From the NCBI GenBank assembly GCA_000310025.1, contig FN649758.1:383931-401464 (forward strand): a stretch of DNA of 17,534 bases, read 5' to 3'. A model generated the notes under the pieces. It ran no database searches and was not told the origin of the DNA. It was given only the letters and a program-made list of their open reading frames with translations. Below, one piece after another: positions 1-7,621 of the stretch; positions within the stretch are counted from its first letter, which is position 1; each line of letters starts with the position of its first letter. This DNA is from Ectocarpus siliculosus (Eukaryota; Sar; Phaeophyceae; Ectocarpales; Ectocarpaceae). Made by a program: the position numbers and the translations under genes.

Positions 1-93
1 AGAGGTGAAAAAAAATGTAGGGGGGGGGGGGGGGAGTTGGAGACAGAGAGAAAGAGATTGGGAGGGAGGGAGAGAGAGCTGTAGAGAGAGCTG

Positions 94-139
<46 letters not shown>

Positions 140-180
140 CAGACAGACAGACGGACAGACAGACAGACAGAAAAAGAGAG
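1..180. repeat. Poly-G tract and GA / CAGA microsatellite at the left end
   Basis: A run of 15 G at 20-34 is followed by purine-rich sequence, a (GA)n run at about 99-138 and a (CAGA/CGGA)n run at about 139-170. The 65-codon open frame through it (5-202) encodes only Arg/Glu-type low-complexity repeats and is not a gene. The stretch may mark a contig end. Confidence 0.85.
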
Positions 181-202
181 CGAGGAAGGTACACTGGGAT
201 GA

Positions 203-795
203 TGGAATGACTTCCACTCCGTAAGGACCACGTCCTTCTCTCAAGCAATGGCTCGCGTCACGAAATGTTGTGTGTATTTTTTGTCTTTTTTTGTTTCTTT
301 GGTTACGCAACACTCACACGCCGACAGCGGTGAGTCCTCTCTCCCCGGTAACGCACCAAGACCCCACCTGTCTTGTTTGTGCTTGCGACTTGATGATATA
401 TCACTACGCGTTGTGACAACTAGTTGTGAATACGATACGTGCGACCTGCACGGGATCCTTTCCATCTAGCCCCGCACACAGAACGCCATGTTGTTGGTGA
501 CTCATCCACGACTACAGTCAGCGCCCGCACTTCAAAACTTGGCAGTCAGATATAAGAAAATTTATATAGCCCCGAAAACGTCAAAATCTAAGAACGTGAG
601 CACCATTTATAAGCTATGGCAACCCCTTACACTAAAACCTATTTGACCACCATTCGAAGCATGACCCTAGGAATACAGTAACATGTTCAGCCCCGGCCAA
701 AGCTATGACTAGAGGTTCTAAGTGCGGACGCTAGCTCTGTATCTCAATTTTTTATTTAGTATTTTCATGTTCGGGTGTAATTTTGTTCTTTGCAG
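203..795 (+). other. Non-coding sequence before the first visible sirtuin exon, probably intron
   Basis: The exon at 796 opens with a good acceptor (tttgcag) in the middle of a conserved motif, so the bases before it should be intron. I found no sequence here encoding the expected preceding residues (GAGxS ... QNVD). Two open frames of about 74 codons overlap on opposite strands at 241-469 and resemble no protein I know. The only structured element is the dispersed repeat at 580-724. Confidence 0.6.
580..724 (+). repeat. Dispersed repeat, copy 1
   Basis: This stretch matches 13609-13761 in the same orientation. Shared blocks include cactaaaacctat, gaccaccattcg, agcatgaccctaa/g and tagaggttct, separated by small insertions and deletions. 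It lies within about 70 bases of the sirtuin exon at 796. No open frame or clear terminal repeats are visible. It is most likely an old non-autonomous mobile element or other interspersed repeat. Confidence 0.75.
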
Positions 796-1076
796 GGCTG
801 CATCTACGCTCCGGTATCCCGCGTGAGAAGCTGTGCGAGCTGCACGGCAACCTCTTCATGGAGATTTGTTCGGGCTGCGGGAAGGAGTTTCGGCGCACGG
901 CGGACGTTGGGGGTGTGGGCTTTAAGCCAACAGGTCAGGTCTTCGAATCGACGTTCATGACAGTAACAGGTGGTGGTAGAAGAGAGAAGCTGCAGCAGCA
1001 GCAGCAGATGTAGCGGACGCAACAGTAGCAGTTGGCATTGAAGAGGGATGAAGGATTAAGAGTCAGCAGTAGCACC

Positions 1077-1113
<37 letters not shown>

Positions 1114-1191
1114 GCAGATGTAGCGGACGCAGCAGTAGCAGTTGGCATTGAGGAGTGGTGTAGGATCAAGAGGCAGCAGTAGCAGTGGCAT

Positions 1192-1222
<31 letters not shown>

Positions 1223-4200
1223 TGATGTAGCGGACGCAGCAGTAGCGGTCGTGGTCGTAGAACGGGTAGCCATGTGCCTCTACAGCTATACGCTATACCA
1301 GCCCTACCGCATGTTGACGCCACTGCTGTTGCTCTTGCCAATGGTACCCTCGCAGACACCTGATGGTGTGTGATACAGAGACGCACCCCACCACCCTGAA
1401 CGGCTTCTAACAAATATGCCGACACCCCCACACACGGATGCACAGGTCGACGATGCCGTGAGTGTGGAGAAGGGCTGGTTGACGCACTCCTTGACTGGGA
1501 GGACGAGCTGAGAGACTACGAACAGGCTGTGGACCTCTCCGAAAGGTCGGTCCATTTCGGTTGCTCACCCGACCGCCACAGCCCATCCGCAGCAGCGCGT
1601 CGTGGCTCTTGTTCCCCAGTCGGAAATCCCGACCTCCGTGATCCCCACAAGGTAGCATCCCCACAATAGATACCCCACCATACACACACAATACCACCAC
1701 CCCGTGATGATAGTCTTGCGGCTCAACATGGGCCCGAAACTTAAAAAATGATCTCAGATCAAGAAATAGGGTCGGATGCCGCGCCCGCCCACCCCTAAGA
1801 GAAACACAACCGGTATTTTTACCGCCAAAGTTTTTTTTTATCACAGGGGGTGTTATCTTGTGCGTAATTTTTACCCGAGGAGAACGCCCGGGGCTGTTCG
1901 CAAGTTGTGGCATTGGTATTCGGACACTTGCAGTAGCCTACGCTGGTTGTACTATGCAAACATGTTGGATAAAGTATGGAATCAATGGAATTTGGGAGGC
2001 TCGGTCTACGTATCCCCTGCCCCTCTATTTCATAGATCAACAAAAATTCTTCGTGTGGGCAGTCCAGCAGTTGCGGAAACGACTATTATGGCGATGGGTG
2101 CGTCATCAAGCAAGTCAGGGTCGATGCGGTATTGTCACCGCGGCGTGGCTCCTTGGTGCCCTGCAGGGCACAGAGGTGCGCTGCTGCAGCATTTCGGCGC
2201 TCGCTCTTGAACGATGGGGTGGTCTAGTTGGACGCGTTGTTGTGGCACCTACCTCTTTATGTTTTGTGAGAAGTGATAGTAAAATGGTGTTTTGGGCTGA
2301 TGGCGATGTGACTTGACTTCTTTTGCAATAGGTGCCGCGAAACCGGGGGTGTTAGCCTCTGCCTGGGGACTTCTCTGCAGATCTCCCCGTCCAAAGACCT
2401 CCCCGCCAAGGCCGACAAGATGGTACGTGGTGCGCAGATCGCGCTAGGCCCACTTGTGTGTGCATGCGTGTGTGTTTCTTTTTATTGTTAGCATCGACCG
2501 CGCTAACCGGCTGACTAATGAAAATACGTTAGTCTCTGTGCGGTTGACAACACAAAAATGCTTCCTTGTGTGTGTTTTGCCACTCTGTTGCTCTTCTCTC
2601 TCTTTGTGTGTCTTTATTTTTTTCAAACGACCGCCCTAACCGGCTGCCCAATGAAAAGACGTCAGTCTCAGCAGTGCGGCTGAAAACAGAATAGGTTCCG
2701 AAAGGACCATGACTTAGGACCTCGTGAGGGGGGGCGTCATGGGGGGGGCTGATGCCACTCTCCAGTTTTGTGTGCGTGCGGGTTATTGTCACCCTGTATG
2801 TGCACGCACCCAACGCATGTAGACCCTCCTTGCTTATGAGTCCACATTGACGAACGCTTTTTTCGTCCGATGACCTACAGCAGGTCGCGAAAGAGCAGAC
2901 TCTCGCTTGCTTGTGCTTGGCCCCCCACGCTCAACTATTTTGGCTTTTTGGGGCGGTGGCATTCTCCGCAAGCTTGGCACCCTCTGTTGGGGGAAATGCA
3001 TACCATGCTCTCCAGTCCTAGTCAATGCTCGGTACCACTTCTCAGGTAGTGACGCATGTGTTGTCTTGTGTGTCGGTGGAACCCTTCTGTATGCCGAGGG
3101 GTTACAGTACCGCTACAATATACCCTCCATTTCCCTTTTGTCGAGAAACCGGGGGGGAAATAGAGGCCACACCCAAGGCGTCACTGCTGGGCAAGCGTCA
3201 CGATGCATGCGTGCATGTTCCACAACCTACCAGCAGATCGCTCCCCAGCGGGTAATCACGCCTGGTTCACTGGGAAACCCTTTTCGGCTGTGGTTCGGCG
3301 CGAACCAATCAATCAATCAATCGCTTGGCTGTGCCGTGCGTTCCACCCCGTAGGTCATCGTCAACCTCCAGAAGACTTGTAAGGATGCGCGAGCTGCGAT
3401 CGTCATCCGCGCCAAGATCGACGCGGTCATGCGCTGCGTCATGCAGGAGCTGGGCGTCCCGATCCCGGTACGTTTCGACAGGCCGGGACGACGACGATGG
3501 TGTGCGTACGTCTCTGTGTGTGCATCCACCCGGTGCCGGCCGGATGGGCCATGAAATCAAACCCCAAGTATATGCACTCACGGGGGAAAATGCCCACCAG
3601 AACCGCTTTCTAGCGCGCTCGGGTTTCTTTTTTGGCGTTGACGACCGCGCAGCAGGCGAGACTGATGGAAATATAATCCGTTTAGTGTTTTTCTGGGTCC
3701 GTTTTTTTTCACGTTTCCTTGACTTCTGGAAAGGTGTACACCCTTTTGGGGTAGTAGTTGGTCGGTGACCCCGGAACGATGGCGTTCGCGTCAGTTGAAC
3801 CCATGACGTACTGAGCGGAGTGTGAAAACAACAGCATCAACAATACCAACAACAATACCAACAGCACCTTATGCGGCGGGAAGGACAGAATCGCCGGCGT
3901 GCTCTCCCCTGGGGGCGAGAAGACGCGAAGAAGGAGAGCGAGAGCCAGGGGAAGGGAGAAAGAGCGACGGGAGGTTGCCCCAACTAACTCTACCGACATT
4001 CATTATTTATTTTTGTTTTGGATTCGTTCGCCTTCCCTCTGGTCGGTTTTGAGCTACTCAACGCGAAGCTAGGAAAGTGGCGGCTTCTTCTTGACCGCCT
4101 GAAATAGGGAGGGGGCAGGTTGCCGTAGCCCTACCGGCATTCTTTTTTTTTTTGTTCGTTCGTCACCTCTCTCGTCCATCTCGAAGCACTCCGCGCAAAT

Positions 4201-5827
4201 CGCAAGGCGAGTTCTCACCACGTCACACCATAGTTTCACCCTCACGTTTAGAGAGCATCGCATCGTCGGCCATCTTGTCATACCCGCGAAACTTTTTTTG
4301 GCCGCCCGTCGGCGCGACAGGTTTATCGGCGGACAGAGACCCTAGTGGTGAGCCACACGTCCAGCATCACCGGCGCCAACGGGGACCGGTGGAAGTGGGC
4401 CATAGCCGTCGGGGACTCCGCGGATGGGGCGCGATGCGGCTACATCGATAGGATGGCCGTGAAGTTTCCTGAGACGGAGCTCTCAGATGCTGTCGTTACG
4501 GGGTGAGAGCTCGTCCCGCCGCTGCCGCGCGGCGGCAGAAATTACAGCACTGGTGAAAACCGTTGTTTTTTTTTCTTAACGTTCCCGGCCATCGCTCATG
4601 TGCACGTGGCAGTTCACGTTGTATTGGAAGAGAACCCGTATTGTCGGTGCGTGGTTTCCGAGCCTTCCGTCCATCACAACTGGGTCATGGGAGAAAACGG
4701 TTGCTGGCGAGGTGATTGAAGTCTGTGCGAAATTTCGGCGCGTCTCCTTGCCGGATCCTTGGCGGCAGTTACGCACGCCCCCGCCGTTTCTCAGCGTACG
4801 CTGCTGTAGCGTGAATCTGTTTCCCCGAGACACGACGAGGCGAACATATGCCTGCCCGTCATCGTCTTTGGTTGAAAAAAAAATGTGACTCGTGGGTTAT
4901 TGGCACACCGCGCGCAACATCCGCCTGTTCTTTTGGAGCCCACCGTGTAATCCAGACATGGCCAACGTTCGGGTCACCTTCCGTCATGCTAAATAGTTCC
5001 ATTTTCAACACTCGGTCGGACCAGACTTGACTACATGTATATACCCTCCTCTTCGGTGACCCTACAACGTATTTTTCCTTGGGGCATCACGACGCGTGGT
5101 CAATCAACAGCCACTCTGTAGAAGGGGGTTAACCTTGTTAGGCCATCTGCAGTCAGTGTTGACTTCGACCGTCTGACTACGTGTAACTGCTTGCCCTTCT
5201 CTTGAGCAAAAACAGTATCCCAGAATCGTACATAAGAGCGTCCGAAGGTTGCATGTGTAAACGCTTGTGAAGGACGTGCCCCGCCTCGAAACGGAGGCGT
5301 GATGGAGCAGCGCATAACTATGGCCGCAACTGACCCCCCCCCCAGGTTTAGGGTCTACCGACGATGGCATGCGTTTATATGAGTACCCTCCCCCCCCCCC
5401 CCACACACTCTGTCTCCGTTTCGGCAGCCCCACGTTTCGTGTGGCCAAGACTACGAAGTGCCGCCGACTTCCCTTGGGCACGGGGGTGGTGAGATGGAAG
5501 GAGAAAATCGAGGCCGGCGGCGGGAGTAGCGATGGCATCATCGGCCGTGCCGGAGAAGAAGTGGAGAAACGCCCGCTGGAAAGCGAAGGAAGTCACGTAG
5601 AGGGCGGTGCTGGTGTCGGCGAAGGCGTTGGTAGTAATAGCGTTGTTGTTGGCAGCGGCGGCGGTGAGTATATCAGAGCGGTTCTTACGCTTTCGTTTGT
5701 GGCCGCGCCGGGGCACGCGGCCCCCGGGCCGCAGACGGTCGAATACCGCGTGGACTTGTCCGCCAGCGAAAGCTCGCAAAAAGTGTCGGTGTTGTTGGGC
5801 GAGGTGGACTACAACGGCAGTGCTTGA
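796..5827 (+). CDS. SRT1: Class IV sirtuin, SIRT6 / plant SRT1 type, NAD-dependent protein deacylase (3' six exons, 5' partial)
   Basis: Seen: six phase-consistent exons at 796-933, 1446-1545, 2332-2422, 3354-3467, 4321-4502 and 5677-5827 (stop TGA 5825-5827), giving about 257 residues. Every junction is GT...AG. Exon 1 starts inside the family motif NVDGLHxRSG and holds the catalytic histidine in LHGN and the first zinc pair CSGC. Exon 2 supplies the second pair CREC, 21 residues later as in SIRT6, then LLDWEDEL. Exon 3 carries the NAD-site motif [11 protein letters not shown] and exon 4 [14 protein letters not shown], which resembles plant SRT1. Exons 5-6 encode a C-terminal extension of about 110 residues (KWAIAVGD...VDYNGSA) like that after the core in SRT1-type proteins. 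Known: members are nuclear and remove acyl groups from histone lysines using NAD. Odd: the loop between exons 3 and 4 seems about four residues short. The N-terminal GAGxS segment is not in the window. Confidence 0.9.
993..1246 (+). repeat. Minisatellite with nested CAG trinucleotide runs in sirtuin intron 1
   Basis: The block tagcggacgc recurs at 1011, 1121 and 1228, so the unit lengths are 110 and 107 bases. Each unit has a conserved part (gcagtagcagttggcattga) followed by a pure or nearly pure CAG run of about 9 to 12 repeats. The third unit is partial and decays into cggtcgtggtcgtag. The array lies wholly between the donor at 934 and the acceptor at 1445. Confidence 0.9.
1546..2331 (+). 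other. Sirtuin intron 2
   Basis: A 786-base intron with donor gaaag|gtcggt and acceptor gcaatag|g. Phase 2 is kept across it and rebuilds the residue series SERCRETGG. A 152-codon open frame at 1858-2316 starts at TTG, matches no family I know and is best seen as chance. Confidence 0.8.
2423..3353 (+). other. Sirtuin intron 3
   Basis: A 931-base phase-0 intron with a strong donor (atg|gtacgt) and acceptor ccgtag|gtc. It contains the local duplication at 2469-2691 and a short (aatc)n run at 3305-3321. If the sirtuin loop is completed by a micro-exon of about 12 bases, it would have to lie here, but I could not identify one. Confidence 0.8.
2469..2691 (+). repeat. Two-copy degenerate direct repeat in sirtuin intron 3
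   Basis: Copies lie at about 2469-2552 and 2605-2691, offset by roughly 137 bases. Both run from a TG/T-rich stretch into cgaccg(c)gctaaccggctg, then aatgaaaa.acgt.agtctc and gtgcgg.tga.aaca. Read on the minus strand, both encode a related peptide, [15 protein letters not shown] in one and [15 protein letters not shown] in the other. Confidence 0.8.
3468..4320 (+). other. Sirtuin intron 4
   Basis: An 853-base phase-0 intron with donor cccg|gtacgt and acceptor gcgacag|gtt. It holds a caa/aac-rich run near 3828-3860, a GA-rich stretch near 3915-3970 and the duplication listed at 3968-4172. No coding signal was seen. Confidence 0.8.
3968..4172 (+). repeat. Degenerate direct duplication in sirtuin intron 4
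   Basis: Copies lie at about 3968-4034 and 4111-4172. Each runs gggaggttgcc or gcaggttgcc, then ctaccgacattc or ctaccggcattc, then a T-rich tract, then ttcgttcg.c. The T tract differs in length between copies, which suggests an old local duplication. Confidence 0.65.
4503..5676 (+). other. Sirtuin intron 5
   Basis: A 1174-base intron with donor acggg|gtgaga and acceptor tatatcag|a. Phase 2 is preserved and rebuilds the join VVTG-AVLTLSF. It contains C homopolymers at about 5333-5344 and 5389-5402. An open frame in the exon's frame runs back into the intron to 5369, so retention of the 3' part of this intron would not cause an immediate stop. Confidence 0.75.
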
Positions 5828-7300
5828 CATGGGGTACCCTCCAACGGTTGAGGCACCCGCGATTGCGTTGGGTTTGAGGGGAAAGACGGTAGCGTTTCTG
5901 CGGTAGACGCGATGTCGGTCGGGCGGTCGCATACTATTACTGTATTCTGTTGGACGTCGGGCGACCATGATTTAAGGTCAGGGACGTTGACTTGATCGAA
6001 CATTTACCCCGCTGACGAAACAGGAGCTTTTCCCCAGATTCCCCGAATGGTTCGTGATTGGCTAGCCGCTGCTGGTCGCTTCGGTTTTCGTCTTCCAGAC
6101 GTATTCCTTTCAGCAGCACGTCGTGCTCGTGTAATTAAGTATAGAGTCCTGTACTCTGGCGCACCCTGAGACAGCACCCTTTGCTCGTCCGACCAATTAT
6201 GGGGGAAAAACATTAACATTTTTACGTGCTTGCGTAGTATAGTGTCGTGGTTGAGATGGAGGAAGAAGTTGATGCTCAGGTTTGCCGTGTCGCCAACCAA
6301 ATTTGGTTGCGCGCTGCGGCAAGTTTTTTTTTTAGTATCGCTGAAGAAGTTGTATCTTTTCAATCGCGGTTGGTAACTTTAGTTCTTGAAGTAACACAAC
6401 ATTTTTTACTTGCTCGGCATCTCACATCAACCCGGGGAATGTAAAATGTAAAAGTAACATGTAAGTACATTCGATCGACCCTTTTTTTTTTTTTCTTGAG
6501 ACGTTACGTCAAGCGTCTTGCAGCGGAAGCGATCCACTGGGTCCGGTGACCATGCTGCTGATGGTTTGTACCAGAAAACCGGCAAACGGGGAAGAAGGCG
6601 ATGATGGTGCGTCCCGGAGTATGAGCACTATTAGGGAAGAACGGCCGCTCCCGCTCCGATACACGCACGTTCAATCTCGCGCATTTGCATCGGTCTTTGT
6701 TTAGTCGCGCTTGTGGCGAAGAAGAAACGAATTGTACAATTTCCAGGCGAGGTTGTGTCCATAACTACTGCTGTACAGAGACAACAAACTTCAGCAGGCC
6801 CCGGTTTGCTCCGCTGTGTAGGGCGCTATTAGCGGCGTGCTGGGATCGGCACATCACTGAGATTTAAAAAACGAGGCGATCGGGTCCTAATGGAAAAGTG
6901 TAGGCGAAAGAATCATATGCATATTGTAGAAGAAGATACTACACTCCTCCTTCCTGCGGGTGTGCGGTGCCCCGAACACTGCCTTCTTGAACCGATCTGT
7001 CGATCTGAACTCTGCATTCTTCAAACTGCATGTTTTCTGTCTGATGATGTTGAGAATGGATGGTGCACTTGACGTTGACGGGACAACCGGCAGTGCACGA
7101 CTGCCGTAGAAACGTACAAGCTAGTCTAGTGGGCTCCATCCAGCGAACACTGTATCAAAAGGCAGGAGTCGATGCAGTCAAGGTACCATCGTTTCGTTAT
7201 TTTACGCCGTTTACATGAAAAAAGTTGCGTTTCGGTGGAACAGATTGCGCTTTTTTGCCGTTCGGGGCGCGCGCATGGTGACATATGCATGAATAGGTCT
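5828..7300 (+). other. Sirtuin 3' flank and intergenic region
   Basis: No convincing gene was found. Open frames on both strands are 60 to 119 codons long and resemble no protein I know. I saw no AATAAA-type polyadenylation signal, so the length of the 3' UTR cannot be placed. T-rich runs occur at about 6326-6333 and 6481-6494. Confidence 0.6.
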
Positions 7301-7621
7301 CCCTCTCCTCCCTCTCTGTCCCTCTCTCGGGCGACGCGTGCAGCCTCACATTCCTCTGCGCTCAACGCTCAAGATCGATCGCGCCAATTCCGCGAAAAAA
7401 AAATCGAGGCAGCCGTTGAATGCGCGCGCGCCCCGCGCCGATTTCTCCCAAAGTTCCCCGATCCCGGCCGTAAAACGAGGCCTCTTTTGCGATCTTTGTC
7501 TTCTTTCGAGCAGCGCAGCTGCTTTTCTTCGTCGCGCACCCAGCACATATATTCCATTCCTGCACAAGCCGACAACACACATTTTCCTAACCCCAAAGAC
7601 ATATCCACATCACCGAACAAC
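7298..7621 (+). promoter_or_regulatory. Putative promoter and 5' UTR of the plastid-protein gene
   Basis: A strongly CT-rich stretch (about 7298-7328) and a TATA-like motif (tatatt, 7548-7553) lie upstream of the start codon at 7622. The start context is aacATGG, with A at -3 and G at +4. The transcription start cannot be fixed from sequence alone. The upstream reading frame stays open to 7172, but its residues there look like translated leader rather than protein. Confidence 0.35.

Noticed and set aside
5-202. 65-codon open frame at the left end
   Set aside because: It is a translation of GA/CAGA microsatellite sequence with no complexity.
1063-1443. 126-codon minus-strand open frame rich in Leu and Cys
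   Set aside because: It runs through the CAG/CTG minisatellite inside a well-supported intron, so its length comes from the repeat.
1858-2316. 152-codon open frame in sirtuin intron 2
   Set aside because: It starts at TTG, has no recognised motif, and lies between two exons joined in perfect phase.
5375-5968. 197-codon minus-strand open frame, the second longest in the window
   Set aside because: It is antisense to the last sirtuin exon and the GC-rich sequence before it, which readily gives long shadow frames. The plus-strand reading completes the sirtuin with a matching splice phase.
6395-6441. Possible repeat pair with 8427-8452 (attttttactt and tcaacccgggga blocks)
   Set aside because: The two matching blocks are short and separated by different spacings, so a chance match is likely.
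7036-7080. Possible C/D-box snoRNA (tgatga near 7041)
   Set aside because: I could not find a paired D box, terminal stem or guide complementarity.
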